DNA of 64,000 nt from Pandoraea bronchicola (GCF_902459805.1 NZ_CABPST010000002.1:620001-684000), one strand, 5' to 3'. Counted from the first letter of the stretch, positions 26,998 through 36,217 are shown. Numbers and translations: made by a program. Notes: a model not told the origin generated them from the sequence alone.

Positions 26998-27638
26998 CGT
27001 GCCCCCGCCGCCAATTGCCCGCAGTGCGTGCCGTAAGGTGTGCGCGATGTCGCCTGCCCGGGGAGCACGTCGCCAAGATCCGCGCGCACCTTCGCGGCGC
27101 GCTCGATGATGCGGTTGGCCGCCTCGGCGTCGCCCGCGCCGCCTAACGCCAGCGCGTAGTCATCGAGCAGCTCGGCATAGGCGAACGGGACCTTGCGCGC
27201 TGCCTCCATGCGATCGAGCGAACCCAGCGCCCGGCCGAAGTACTTCGCAGATTGCGCAAATTGCCGCTGCGCGAGCGACAGTCGCGCCAGCTCGATCAGC
27301 GCCGGATAGCGGTAACGCGCCGTCAGAATATCGAGATCGTAGGCGAGGCCAAGCTCTCGTTCGGCCTCGGTGTAGTAGCAGGTCACGCCCAGCGCCCGGC
27401 CATAGTCGAAGTGTATGGCCGCGCGCTGCGACGCCGGCCAGCCCGACTGGTCAGCCACAAGCACGGCCTGTCCAAAGGCGCGGCGCGCGCTATCCCAGTC
27501 GCCACGCACTTCCGCCGCGCCACCGAGCGCAGCATAGTCGGGACCGGACGGCTTGCGCTCGGGCGCACTGCACCCGGCCACACTCAGCACGCCGCCAAGC
27601 GCGCAGACCAGGACCAAACACGTCAAAGATCGGTTCAT
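26994..27638 (-). CDS. TPR-like lipoprotein of unknown function
   Basis: A 214-residue protein with a lipoprotein signal (lipobox SVAG-Cys23) and several helix pairs with TPR-like spacing between about residues 36 and 190 (RGDWDSARRAFGQAV, FAQSAKYFGRALG). It probably sits at the outer membrane and mediates protein interactions. It lies between the GT2 gene (24-base gap) and mnmH (four-base overlap). This suggests co-transcription, but not an obvious shared function. Confidence 0.75.
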   Translation of the reverse strand: MNRSLTCLVLVCALGGVLSVAGCSAPERKPSGPDYAALGGAAEVRGDWDSARRAFGQAVLVADQSGWPASQRAAIHFDYGRALGVTCYYTEAERELGLAYDLDILTARYRYPALIELARLSLAQRQFAQSAKYFGRALGSLDRMEAARKVPFAYAELLDDYALALGGAGDAEAANRIIERAAKVRADLGDVLPGQATSRTPYGTHCGQLAAGAR

Positions 27639-27662
27639 CAGAAAAAGGACACTGCCGGAAAG

Positions 27663-29168
27663 TCACCTGTCGCGGGACACCTGCGTCCCGCGCTCGCCCG
27701 ACAGAATACCTCGTCGCACCTGAACGCCCCAACGTTGGCGTCCGGTCAGGAAGTGGCCCCACCCCAGCGCCGCCCCCGTGTGCCGCATCAACTGGAACGA
27801 AAACGGCTCCAGGACGGCCGCGGCAAACGCCATTCCCAGACTCGTGCCCGTGCGGTGCCCGGTCCAGCGCCGGTAGGCATGCACCGACCAGAGATGAAAG
27901 CCGAGATCGATGGCGATCTTGCCAAGGATGATGCCCGAGACCGGCAGGACCACGCCGTAATGCCCCTCGCAGACGAACGTCACGAGCAGCGCGAAAGCGG
28001 TGAGCCCGAAGATCGGCTGAAGCGTGTCGAACGCCTTCACGGGCAACATCCAACGCCCCAGATTGCCGTAACGGCCGTTGCCGACCATATCGCGATACCA
28101 GTATTGCGTCTGAAGAAAACCCGCAAACCAGCGGCGACGTTGGCGCAGAAAGCTCGTCAGCGTGTCCGGCGCATCGGTGAGCGCTTGTGCACCGCCCACT
28201 ACGCGGACTTCCCATCCCAGCCCATGCGTGACCGAGTAGCGGCGCAGCCGATGGATCAGCTCATAGTCTTCGACCAGACACGCGGGGTCAAACCCACCCA
28301 CGTCGAGCACCGCCTCGCGACGGAAACAGGCGAATGCGCCCGAAATCAGCAGCAAGCCGTCTGCCCGCATCCATGCAAAGCGCGAGATGAAGTTGCGGAT
28401 GTACTCGTAGGTCTGGAAAAATTGCAGCACTCGCCCGCTTGCCGTGTTGCCGCACACCGGCGTCAGCACACCGGTCGCGGCCACCAGTCGGGGGCGACGC
28501 ACAAACGCGTCGTGCATCGCGGCGCACGCTTCGGCATCTAGCAGTGTGTCAGCATCGACCGTCATCACGATACCCGTATCCATGCCCAGCAGCGCGGCGT
28601 TGAGCGCGCGCGCCTTGCCGCCATGCGGCACGCGCAGCCATCGCAGATTCGGGTAGCGGGTGCTCGGCGCACTGAGCCCTCCTACGCCGGGGTCCGAAAG
28701 GCCGTATTCGCCGGTGAGCAGTGCCACGGTGCCATCCTGCGAGCCGTCGTCGGCGATGACGATGGCGTCCGGCACCCTGCGTCCTGTCATGAGCGCGCGC
28801 AACGTGACCGGCAGGGCCGCCGCCTCGTTATGTGCCGCAACGACGACGCCGAGCGTCAGCCGAACGTTGACAGCGTCGTTGCCCGCAAGCGCGGCGGTCT
28901 CTTCGGGATCGGGGCGCATCAGACGCCACGCCTGCCAGAACACGAACGCGAGCAGCACCGTGTCATACACGACATAGGCCACACCGGTCCCCCACGCGAA
29001 CACCCCCTTGAGGAAGAACGCCTGTGCGAACAACAGACACCACAGCACGGCCACGCCAGTATGGACGAGCCAGCTCGCCAACGGCGTCGGCGGCAGCGTG
29101 AAGCGCGGCGAGTTCGCCTCGCGGGCGGCTTCGAGCTGCGACGCCTTCGTCGTCATGTCGGCGCTCAT
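27663..29168 (-). CDS. Family-2 glycosyltransferase, processive membrane type
   Basis: A 501-residue GT2 enzyme with two N-terminal helices (about 25-80), a cytoplasmic GT-A domain (about 90-340) and further helices near the C-terminus. The active-site set is complete: ADDGS, the DxD motif VDADTL, VEDYEL and the QxxRW motif QRRRW. This set marks processive polysaccharide synthases such as poly-N-acetylglucosamine, cellulose or hyaluronan synthases. The start at 29168 overlaps the cytochrome b561 stop by four bases. No polysaccharide export genes accompany it, so the product is unknown. Confidence 0.88.
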   Translation of the reverse strand: MSADMTTKASQLEAAREANSPRFTLPPTPLASWLVHTGVAVLWCLLFAQAFFLKGVFAWGTGVAYVVYDTVLLAFVFWQAWRLMRPDPEETAALAGNDAVNVRLTLGVVVAAHNEAAALPVTLRALMTGRRVPDAIVIADDGSQDGTVALLTGEYGLSDPGVGGLSAPSTRYPNLRWLRVPHGGKARALNAALLGMDTGIVMTVDADTLLDAEACAAMHDAFVRRPRLVAATGVLTPVCGNTASGRVLQFFQTYEYIRNFISRFAWMRADGLLLISGAFACFRREAVLDVGGFDPACLVEDYELIHRLRRYSVTHGLGWEVRVVGGAQALTDAPDTLTSFLRQRRRWFAGFLQTQYWYRDMVGNGRYGNLGRWMLPVKAFDTLQPIFGLTAFALLVTFVCEGHYGVVLPVSGIILGKIAIDLGFHLWSVHAYRRWTGHRTGTSLGMAFAAAVLEPFSFQLMRHTGAALGWGHFLTGRQRWGVQVRRGILSGERGTQVSRDR

Positions 29169-29806
29169 GGCAGCATCCGGCCGAGAACCGGGTGACGATC
29201 GACCCACTGATGCTTGAGCGCGCCGCCGATGTGCAATGCCAGCAGCACGTACAAGCTGTAGGCGCAATACGCATGGACGTTACCCAGCACGTCGTGCCAG
29301 TAATCCTTGCTCGCATCGTTCATCGTCATCAGGAACCCCATGCGAGGAAACGGTACGCTGCCAAACAGCACCAGCGGGTGCGTCGATGCGGCGACCCAGG
29401 CCGAATCGTGTGCCCAGCCCGAGAGCGGCAGCGCGAAGATCACGACATACAGCAACCAATGCACGAGATGGGCCGCCGTGCGCTCCCACGAAGCAAAGAC
29501 TTGCGAGAGTGCAGGAGGACGATGCGTCGCGCGCCACAGAATGCGCAGGATCGCGAGGCCCAGCACGGTGATGCCGATGGACTTGTGCAGATCGATCCAG
29601 AAACGCACGTCGATCTTCTCAAGGGTGGCGTCTGACAGCAACGCGATCGTCTGGCCGATAGCGACGTTGCCGAGCATCGACAATGCTACTGCCCAGTGGA
29701 GCAGCATGGCGACACGGGTGTACTTGGCGTCTTCGTACAAGGCCACGCCGGGCTTGCGTGCAGACGCGGAAGAAACCGAAGGGGGCTGAGAGTTCACGTC
29801 GGACAT
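29165..29806 (-). CDS. Cytochrome b561-family membrane protein
   Basis: A 213-residue four-helix membrane protein of the prokaryotic CybB class. Histidines suited to bind two b haems are in LLHW, DLHKS, LVHW and the HAYCAY/ALHIGG helix. Such proteins pass electrons between quinol and periplasmic acceptors, or scavenge superoxide. The start at 29806 is preferred; upstream residues are not conserved in type. The gene heads the b561-GT2-TPR-mnmH run. Confidence 0.88.
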   Translation of the reverse strand: MSDVNSQPPSVSSASARKPGVALYEDAKYTRVAMLLHWAVALSMLGNVAIGQTIALLSDATLEKIDVRFWIDLHKSIGITVLGLAILRILWRATHRPPALSQVFASWERTAAHLVHWLLYVVIFALPLSGWAHDSAWVAASTHPLVLFGSVPFPRMGFLMTMNDASKDYWHDVLGNVHAYCAYSLYVLLALHIGGALKHQWVDRHPVLGRMLP

Positions 29807-29959
29807 CCTGAAAACGCAGAGGAGATGATGGCATAACGCGGGTTCAATCGCGCTTATTCCCGCGTTGTTGCAAAAAATTGTTACGGCGGATAACAGCGCA
29901 TGCGCCGGCACCGCTCATGGCGGGGACAACACCGGTTATGTGCACGTGCGCGCGAGGGC

Positions 29960-30889
29960 TCAGCTCGTGCGGGCGGCTTGCTCGGTCAGTCCGATGAGCC
30001 AGCGCAGGCCGCTATCTCCTTGATGCGAGGTCTTCCACAATGCACTGATCTGATGCGTCGGTGTATCGAACGGCAACGGGCTGATGCGCAGACCAAGACT
30101 GCGGCTCCATGTGCGGGCAATGTAGTCGGGCACCGTCACCAGCACGGGATTGTCACGTGCAATGAAAGGCTGAGTGGCAAAGTGCGGATTCGAAAATATC
30201 ACGCGCCGCTGCTTGCCCATCGCCTCCAGCCGCTCGTCGATAAATCCTCGAAGCTCGCCTGTGAACGAGGTGAGCGCATGCGGATGCGCCAGAAACTCGC
30301 TCAAGCTTAACGCGTCTCCCTGCGGCCGTATCAGCATCGGGTTGTAGAGGCAGACAAAGCGCCAATCCAACAACGCGCACTGCTGTTGCCATCGAGCGCA
30401 CTCGTTAAACACGCCCAGCGCGATCTCGATCTCATTGCGTTCAAACATGCTGGAGACACGGTGGCAGTCCGTATCCACGGAGATAATCTTCACGCCCGGC
30501 GCCTCGGAAGCCAGCGCTTTAAACAAGGATGGAAACAGCGTCACTGCGATCGCCTCGGAAACCCCCACTCGGAACGTCCGATTGGCGTTTCGAGCATCGA
30601 ACGGACGGCCAACCCGCATGGTCTCGTGAAGACCAATGAGCAGCGTATCGATCTGCTGGGAAAGCTCCAGCGCACGAGGTGTGGGTTCCATTCCTGAGCG
30701 ACCACGCACGAACAATTCGTCATCAAAGGCTGCGCGAAGTCGTTTCAGGGCTCCGCTCACTGCGGGCTGACCAAGAAACAACCGCGCCGCCGCACGTGTG
30801 ACGTGGCGCTCCTGCATGAGCGCATGGAAGACAAGGAGCAGGTTGAGATCGAATCGACGAAGATCATTCTCAATGATGGATGTGATCAT
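29960..30889 (-). CDS. LysR-family regulator (NodD-like branch)
   Basis: A 309-residue LysR regulator with the N-terminus DLRRFDLNLLLVFHALMQERHVTRAA, typical of the NodD/NahR branch, and a full effector domain. The start at 30889 is chosen because the family N-terminus begins there. It is divergent from the SDR remnant at 30964-31218; such LysR genes often control a divergent dehydrogenase, so the original target may be the decayed gene. Confidence 0.88.
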   Translation of the reverse strand: MITSIIENDLRRFDLNLLLVFHALMQERHVTRAAARLFLGQPAVSGALKRLRAAFDDELFVRGRSGMEPTPRALELSQQIDTLLIGLHETMRVGRPFDARNANRTFRVGVSEAIAVTLFPSLFKALASEAPGVKIISVDTDCHRVSSMFERNEIEIALGVFNECARWQQQCALLDWRFVCLYNPMLIRPQGDALSLSEFLAHPHALTSFTGELRGFIDERLEAMGKQRRVIFSNPHFATQPFIARDNPVLVTVPDYIARTWSRSLGLRISPLPFDTPTHQISALWKTSHQGDSGLRWLIGLTEQAARTS

Positions 30890-30963
30890 GACAAACGATT
30901 GGAGTGATAGTCCACCTAGGATGCATGCTATCCCCGCCCGCTGCAACAGCGGCAGCGTGAACA

Positions 30964-31218
30964 CAGGAGGATGCGAAAAACCGCGACATTGGCAAGGTGG
31001 TGGTACTGGGCTGCGCTTGCGGCGTTGTGCAGACGCCGTGGTGGAACGCTATGGCCGATGAAGCCCGGCAGGCATGCTTCGAACGGCACGCAAGCGAATT
31101 GCCAGTGGGGCGCGTCGGTCAGCCCGATGATGTCGCGCAGGCCATCGCCTTTCTTATCGGAAGCGGCTACACCACCGCCACTATCATGGAGCGCGATGGT
31201 GGTTTGCGCCTCGTCTGA
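30964..31218 (+). pseudogene. Remnant of a short-chain dehydrogenase (SDR) gene, C-terminal part
   Basis: The frame from about 30964 encodes VVQTPWWNAM and LPVGRVGQPDDVAQAIAFL, ending YTTATIMERDGGLRLV. This is the conserved C-terminal third of a classical SDR (the usual form ends YTTGxxxxxDGGxxL). The N-terminal two thirds, with the glycine-rich NAD motif and the YxxxK active site, are missing. In their place lies the short LysR leader, so the gene is 5'-truncated and presumably non-functional. Confidence 0.7.
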
Positions 31219-31285
31219 GCATGACGCACGGGCGCAGGGGAAGCATTGATTTTTTTGTCTCAAACCCAACTAAGCGGAGAAAACT

Positions 31286-31696
31286 ATGTCCAGGCAAATC
31301 TTCATCAACCTGCCGGTGCGAGACCTGTCAACGGCGACAGCCTTCTATACCGCCATCGGTGCCAGCAGAAATCCCCAGTTCAGTGACGACACGAGTGCCT
31401 GCATGGTGTTTTCAGACACCATCTTCGTCATGCTCATGACGCATGAAAAATGGGCATATTTCACGAAGAAGCCCATCGCGGACTCGCGGCGAGAAAGCGA
31501 GGTAATGCTGGCGCTGAGCGCGGAAGATCGCGAGAGTGTCGACAAGATGACTGAAACTGCCGCTGCGCACGGTGGCAAGGCCGACATCAATGCCAAGCAG
31601 GATCTCGGTTTCATGTACGGCCGCAGCTTCGAAGACCCCGATGGCCATATTTGGGAGGTGATGTTCGTCGACATGTCCCAGATGTCCAAACAGTGA
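31286..31696 (+). CDS. VOC-family (glyoxalase/bleomycin-resistance-like) protein
   Basis: A 136-residue protein of the vicinal-oxygen-chelate fold: beta-strand start IFINLPVRDLSTATAFYTAIG, then the C-terminal FEDPDGHIWEVMFVD that carries the usual metal-ligand Glu. It resembles the 'glyoxalase/extradiol-like' small proteins related to lactoylglutathione lyase. A GGAG ribosome site precedes the ATG. Function is not assignable beyond the fold. Confidence 0.85.
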   Translation: MSRQIFINLPVRDLSTATAFYTAIGASRNPQFSDDTSACMVFSDTIFVMLMTHEKWAYFTKKPIADSRRESEVMLALSAEDRESVDKMTETAAAHGGKADINAKQDLGFMYGRSFEDPDGHIWEVMFVDMSQMSKQ

Positions 31697-31718
31697 AATT
31701 CAGGAAACGTAATTTCAC
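31693..31718. other. Inverted repeat at the 3' end of the VOC gene
   Basis: GTGAAATT (31693-31700) and AATTTCAC (31711-31718) form a perfect eight-base hairpin stem overlapping the stop codon. There is no T-run, so terminator activity is uncertain. Confidence 0.4.
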
Positions 31719-31898
31719 ATGAAGCAACGTTGAACTCACGGGTGACGCCGCCATAAGACGAAGATGGCCAGCCTTGGGCAGATTCCGTCCCGTGCGCCGG
31801 GTCTGCCTTGCGAGCCCGGCACAAAACCGCGATGATCGGGCATTCTGTGCGCAGCGTATAAAGAACAGCGGAACTGCGCCCCTTCAAGGAGACAATCC

Positions 31899-32723
31899 AT
31901 GCCACGCAGCACCGCCGAAAAACGCGCCGCCTTTCGCGAACTCCATCTAGCCGGTTGTTTTGTGATCCCGAATCCGTGGGATGCGGGCAGTGCACGGTAT
32001 CTCGAACACGCCGGCTTCAAGGCCGTCGCCTCGACCAGTTCAGGCTTCGCGTGGTCGACCGGGCATCCCGACAATGGTGTAACGCGCGACACCGTACTCG
32101 CGCATTTGCGAACCCTTGTCGATGCCACCGCTCTGCCGGTCAACGCCGACTTCGAGAGCGGCTTCGGCAAAACGCCCGGGGAAGTCGCGCAAAGCGTCAA
32201 GATGGCCGTGGCGACCGGCGTCGCCGGGTTGTCCATCGAAGACTCGACCGGTGACGCTCACGCGCCGCTATTCCCGCTCGATGAAGCGGTCGCGCGCATG
32301 AAAGCGGCCCGCCGCGCCATCGACGAGACCGGGGGCGACACGCTCCTCATTGGCCGCGCCGAGAACTTCTTCGCGGGTGTACCTGACCTCGACGACGCCA
32401 TTGCGCGCCTGCAAGCCTACGCCGAAGCCGGTGCCGATTGCCTCTACGCGCCGGGCATTCAGTCGGCCGAACAAATCCGGCGGGTCGTCGCAGCCGTCGC
32501 GCCCAAGCCGGTGAACGTGCTGATTGGGGCCACGTCTGCCCTCACCCTGCAAGACCTTGCCGATTTCGGGGTGCGGCGCGTGAGCGTCGGCGGCGCGCTG
32601 GCCCGCGCCGCATGGGGCGGCTTTATCCGCGCAGCAACGGCACTGGCCGAGGGCCGCTTCGACGGCTTTGACGGCGCCGCCAGCGGCGCAACGCTCAACG
32701 GGCTGTTCCAGCCGCGCGAGTGA
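31899..32723 (+). CDS. Isocitrate lyase/PEP mutase-family protein
   Basis: A 274-residue TIM-barrel enzyme of the ICL/PEPM superfamily. Landmarks are NPWDAGSARYLEHAGF, the metal-binding NADFESGFG, the SIEDS segment and RAENFF. This branch covers C-C and P-C lyases such as 2-methylisocitrate lyase, oxaloacetate decarboxylase-like and carboxyPEP mutase-like proteins. It is not the PrpB of the methylcitrate operon, which would be expected beyond the right edge. AAGGAG precedes the ATG. A run of ten C residues follows the stop. Confidence 0.85.
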   Translation: MPRSTAEKRAAFRELHLAGCFVIPNPWDAGSARYLEHAGFKAVASTSSGFAWSTGHPDNGVTRDTVLAHLRTLVDATALPVNADFESGFGKTPGEVAQSVKMAVATGVAGLSIEDSTGDAHAPLFPLDEAVARMKAARRAIDETGGDTLLIGRAENFFAGVPDLDDAIARLQAYAEAGADCLYAPGIQSAEQIRRVVAAVAPKPVNVLIGATSALTLQDLADFGVRRVSVGGALARAAWGGFIRAATALAEGRFDGFDGAASGATLNGLFQPRE

Positions 32724-32910
32724 TCCCCCCCCCCGGCTTGTCCCTGCGCGACGCAATACCGCAATCGGCTCGGCAGGTAGATGACCAGTGACTTTTCGTC
32801 GATGGACGTGCTGCCAACGTCCCGGGACAATTCGCTGTCAGCCGATGCGCCGCGTCAGACTGTGTTCCGAATGCGGCACGCACGGCGTCCCCATCAGACG
32901 GAGCGCCCCT

Positions 32911-33708
32911 ATGAATCTGCCGCACGAAGCTTTTGCCATTCCCACGCCGCTTGGCGCCCCATTGCCCAAGCCGCGCGTCTTCAGCAATGTCGAAGACGAG
33001 CGCGCCGATCGGAAACTGCGTCTGGCCGTGGCGTTCCGGATCTTCGCGCGCTTTGGTCTCGCAGAGGGCATCGCCGGCCACATCACCGTGCGCGACCCCG
33101 AGTTTCACGATCGCTTCTGGGTCAATCGCTACGCGCAGCACTTCTCATCGATTCATCCGGACGACTTGATTCTCGTCGACGAAGCCGGTGGTCTGCATCA
33201 CGGCGAAGGCCCGGTCAATGCCGCCGCCATGGCGATACACGCCGGCATTCACGCCACCCTGCCCCATGTGACGGCCGCCGCGCACACGCACACGACACAC
33301 GGACGCGCCTTCTCCGCACGCAAGCGCCCACTGGCCCCGATCAATCAGGAAGCGTGCCTCTTCTATGACGACCATGTGCTGTTTCGCGGCGACGTGCTCG
33401 TACTCGGTGCCGACGAAGGCCGTCGTATCGCGCAGACGATGGGGCATAAACGCGCCGCCGTGCTGCTCAATCACGGGCTGCTGACGGTGGGTTCGTCGGT
33501 CGACGCAGCCGCCTATCGCTTTCTCGCGATGGAGCGATGCGCGCAAGTGCAATTGCTCGCCGAAGCCTCAGGCCCGCTCGATGTGCTCTCCGACAGCGAG
33601 GCCCGCGAGGTGCATCGACTGCTCGGTTCGGACTACGTGGCGTGGCTGGGCTATCAAGGTCTTTACGAACAAGTACTGCGCGAAAGCCCCGATCTGTCGG
33701 CCCGATAG
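32911..33708 (+). CDS. Class II aldolase/adducin-family protein
   Basis: A 265-residue member of the class II aldolase fold (L-fuculose-phosphate-aldolase/adducin-like). The zinc site is seen as AHTHTTHGRAF and the later NHGLLTVG histidine. Related bacterial proteins act as aldolases or decarboxylases on small oxo acids or sugar acids. The start at 32911 is chosen because upstream residues are Cys/Arg-rich and unlike the family. Its end overlaps the convergent LysR gene by 46 bases. Confidence 0.85.
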   Translation: MNLPHEAFAIPTPLGAPLPKPRVFSNVEDERADRKLRLAVAFRIFARFGLAEGIAGHITVRDPEFHDRFWVNRYAQHFSSIHPDDLILVDEAGGLHHGEGPVNAAAMAIHAGIHATLPHVTAAAHTHTTHGRAFSARKRPLAPINQEACLFYDDHVLFRGDVLVLGADEGRRIAQTMGHKRAAVLLNHGLLTVGSSVDAAAYRFLAMERCAQVQLLAEASGPLDVLSDSEAREVHRLLGSDYVAWLGYQGLYEQVLRESPDLSAR

Positions 33709-34616
33709 GCGTCGACCGCCTGGCGCAACCAGGCGTCGAACTGACGCAACGGCGCCCAGTCACGGCGCTGTGCCGGATAGGAAAAGTAGATGGTTTGCGG
33801 ATTGGCGAGCGTATGCGGATGCGCCTGCACAAGCGCGCCGCTCGCCAGTTCTCGCTCGATCAGCACGCGCGGCAGCAAGGCCACGCCAAGCCCGGCGACC
33901 GCCGCGTTGATGGCCATGATGAACATGTCGTAGCGCTGCGCACTGCGCTTGGGCGTGACGTCCTGCCCGAGAGCCGACGTCTGCAGCGCCCCCACCGACG
34001 CGAGCCAGTCATCCCAGACGCGCGGCAAATCTCGCGGGCAGATCCATGACAATCCGGAGATCTGCTCGAGTGAGAGCGACGTCCGCCCCTCCAGCAGGCG
34101 GGGTGCCGCGACGAGCAGGAGCGTATCGTCGGTGATGAGCGCGGCGCCGGGCATGCCGGGCCACAGCCGCGTGCTGAAGTAGATCGTCGCGTCGAACGCC
34201 GAGTCGTCGAAGAACACCGGTTGGTCACGCCCGAGAAGGTGAAGACGAACATCGCGCGTGTTGGCATAGAAATCGTCCAGTCGCGGAATCAACCATTGGG
34301 CGGCGAACGTCACGCCGACGGCGATTTCCAGCGCCGTCTCCCGCCCCTGCTGTACGACGTCCAGCGTGTCGCGTCGAATCTGGTCGAGATGCACGCGAAT
34401 GCGTTTGGCATATTCCGCACCGGCCGGCGTCAGTACGAGCCGTTGCTTCACGCGCTCGAACAACGCCACGCCGAGATGCTTCTCCAGTTCGCCAACACGT
34501 TTGCAGACAGCACCATGTGTGAGTGCGAGTTCTTGTGCGGCCTGCACGAAATTCTGATGACGGGCGCTGGCCTCGAAGGCCTGCAACGCCGAGAGGCTGG
34601 GAACGCCCAGACGCAT
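33663..34616 (-). CDS. LysR-family regulator (GcvA-like branch)
   Basis: A 317-residue LysR regulator with the GcvA-type N-terminus (PSLSALQAFEASARHQNFVQAAQEL) and helix-turn-helix LTHGAVCKRVGELEKHLG. The effector domain spans about 90-300. It is transcribed toward the class II aldolase gene and overlaps its 3' end. Its target is not evident. Confidence 0.88.
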   Translation of the reverse strand: MRLGVPSLSALQAFEASARHQNFVQAAQELALTHGAVCKRVGELEKHLGVALFERVKQRLVLTPAGAEYAKRIRVHLDQIRRDTLDVVQQGRETALEIAVGVTFAAQWLIPRLDDFYANTRDVRLHLLGRDQPVFFDDSAFDATIYFSTRLWPGMPGAALITDDTLLLVAAPRLLEGRTSLSLEQISGLSWICPRDLPRVWDDWLASVGALQTSALGQDVTPKRSAQRYDMFIMAINAAVAGLGVALLPRVLIERELASGALVQAHPHTLANPQTIYFSYPAQRRDWAPLRQFDAWLRQAVDAYRADRSGLSRSTCS

Positions 34617-34735
34617 GGTGGCTCCTGCGGGAATACGATCTTGCCCGACAGTCTATGCGAAGCGTCTCCGGGAAACAAAGCGGCCCGCCGTGCCGGAGCA
34701 ACGACGCGCCGCGAGGGACAAGCGAAGCGCTGCGC

Positions 34736-36124
34736 TTACTCGACGTGCGCCACGCCTGCCGCGAGGACGGCGCCGCCCGCCACTTCCTTCGGCAGCGCCC
34801 ACGACATCCAGTGCGTGCGCAGCGCGACGACCAGCACGAACGCGAGCGCTGCCAATGCGCCGAACGTGGCAAAGCCCATCTGATAGCTGCCCGTCGATTC
34901 CTTCGCAATGCCCATGATCACCGGCAGATAGAAGCCGCCGATGCCGCCGGCCGCGCCGATGATGCCCGACATCAGCCCCGTCTTGCCCTGCCAGCGTTGC
35001 GGCACGAGTTGGAACGTTGCGCCATTGCCAAGGCCGAAGCACAGATAGACCAGCACAAGCAGTGCGATACCGGCACCTTGCGGGGGCATCCATGCGGCGA
35101 AAACCAGGTCGATGATCGAAATCGCCGCGAGCAGCAGCACCAGCGCCCGCACGCCGGAGATCCGGTCGGCGACCAGACCGCCAATGGGCCGCACCAGCGC
35201 GCCAAGGAACGCGAGCAGCGACATGAAAAGCCCCGCTTCTATACGGGGCATGCCGTAAAGCGAGATGAGCAGCGTCGTGACATACGACGACATGCCGACG
35301 AAACCACCGAACGTGATGCTGTAGACCAGCATGATGACCCATGTGTCGCGCTCGGCCAGCACGCCGCGATAGTGACGCGGCAACACGGCAATCGCGAGCA
35401 AGGCTCCCAGCACCGGCAGCAACAGCACCCCTGCCTTGCCTTCCCCGAAGGCGCCCGCATGCACGCATAGCACGAGTGCGATGAGACCGAACACGGTGAT
35501 GAAGAAGCTCGTGAACGCGCGCGGCGCGCTGCCTGATTTCACGCCCTGATCCTTGGCCCAGAACACCAGCGCCAACGCGGCAAGCGCGAGCAGCGGCAGC
35601 GCGGCACCGGCGGCACGTGCCCAGCCATAGTGCTCGGCCAGCCCCGGAAACATGAAGCCGTCGAGCACGGCGCCAACATTGCCCGCCGCAGCGAGTCCGA
35701 GCACCAGCCCCTGCACTTTCGGGGGATAGTTGCTGCCGGCCATCGGCAAGGCTACGGCGAAGCTCGCCCCGCCAATACCGAGGAACACGCCGAGCACCAG
35801 CAGCAGCGTATACGACGGTGTGCCCGGCATGAGCAGCAATACCACTGACGGAATGGCCGACAGCGTAAGACCCATCAGGGCGATCTTGCGACCGTCGAAG
35901 GCCTGATACAGATTGCCCAGCGTGACGCGCAGAATGGCAGCGCCCAGCACCGGCACGGCCACGAGAAAGCCGGTTTGCGCGGGCGTCATCGCGATGTCTT
36001 TGCCGATGAACGGGGCCAGGGGGCCGAGCATCACCCAGACGGTGAAACCGGTGTCGAAGTATAGAAAACACGCAACCAGCGCGCGCCAGTTGCCACTTTT
36101 CAACGATTGCGTGAGCGTGCTCAT
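34736..36124 (-). CDS. NarK-type nitrate/nitrite porter (MFS)
   Basis: A 462-residue major-facilitator protein with twelve predicted helices and the nitrate/nitrite-porter pattern LGLAAAGNVGAVL (143-155). The two arginines that hold nitrate in E. coli NarK appear in equivalent positions: Arg66 in helix 2 (AILRVTLGNLYQ) and Arg312 in helix 8 (LVRPIGGLVADR). It therefore probably exchanges or imports nitrate/nitrite. No nitrate reductase gene is in the window. The gene has a roughly 170-base leader with an attenuator (see 36149-36217), consistent with control by nitrate. Confidence 0.85.
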   Translation of the reverse strand: MSTLTQSLKSGNWRALVACFLYFDTGFTVWVMLGPLAPFIGKDIAMTPAQTGFLVAVPVLGAAILRVTLGNLYQAFDGRKIALMGLTLSAIPSVVLLLMPGTPSYTLLLVLGVFLGIGGASFAVALPMAGSNYPPKVQGLVLGLAAAGNVGAVLDGFMFPGLAEHYGWARAAGAALPLLALAALALVFWAKDQGVKSGSAPRAFTSFFITVFGLIALVLCVHAGAFGEGKAGVLLLPVLGALLAIAVLPRHYRGVLAERDTWVIMLVYSITFGGFVGMSSYVTTLLISLYGMPRIEAGLFMSLLAFLGALVRPIGGLVADRISGVRALVLLLAAISIIDLVFAAWMPPQGAGIALLVLVYLCFGLGNGATFQLVPQRWQGKTGLMSGIIGAAGGIGGFYLPVIMGIAKESTGSYQMGFATFGALAALAFVLVVALRTHWMSWALPKEVAGGAVLAAGVAHVE

Positions 36125-36148
36125 GGATACCCTCGTGTTCGTATGACG

Positions 36149-36204
36149 AAAAAAAAGCGTCCCGAAGCCGTACGCCTGTGAACAGGCCTATGGCTTCGGG
36201 ACGC
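36149..36204 (-). terminator. Leader intrinsic terminator upstream of the NarK-type gene
   Basis: On the minus strand a perfect 13-base arm pair (36204-36192 with 36169-36157) encloses a second six-base pair (36187-36182 with 36179-36174). It is followed directly by eight T residues (36156-36149), 25 bases before the porter's ATG. No gene ends upstream on this strand, so it works inside the leader as a conditional terminator. Confidence 0.85.
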
Positions 36205-36217
36205 CGTTGCCCCGAAG
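36194..36217 (-). promoter_or_regulatory. Antiterminator hairpin with AACGGC hexaloop (ANTAR P2-like)
   Basis: On the minus strand 36217-36209 pairs with 36202-36194 (nine base pairs, one G-U) around the hexaloop AACGGC (36208-36203). Its 3' arm lies inside the 5' arm of the terminator, so the two structures exclude each other. ANTAR-protein targets are known to use hexaloops with A at position 1 and G at position 4, which this loop has. A regulator of the NasR/NasT type is predicted but not encoded here. Confidence 0.65.

Noticed and set aside
31899-32723. Considered as prpB (2-methylisocitrate lyase) of the methylcitrate cycle
   Set aside because: It is far from the prp operon, and the sequence fits the broader ICL/PEP-mutase family; prpB is more likely beyond the right edge next to prpC.
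32725-32734. Run of ten C residues after the ICL/PEP-mutase-family gene, considered as a phase-variation tract
   Set aside because: It lies outside any coding region, just past the stop codon, and not within an identifiable promoter spacer.
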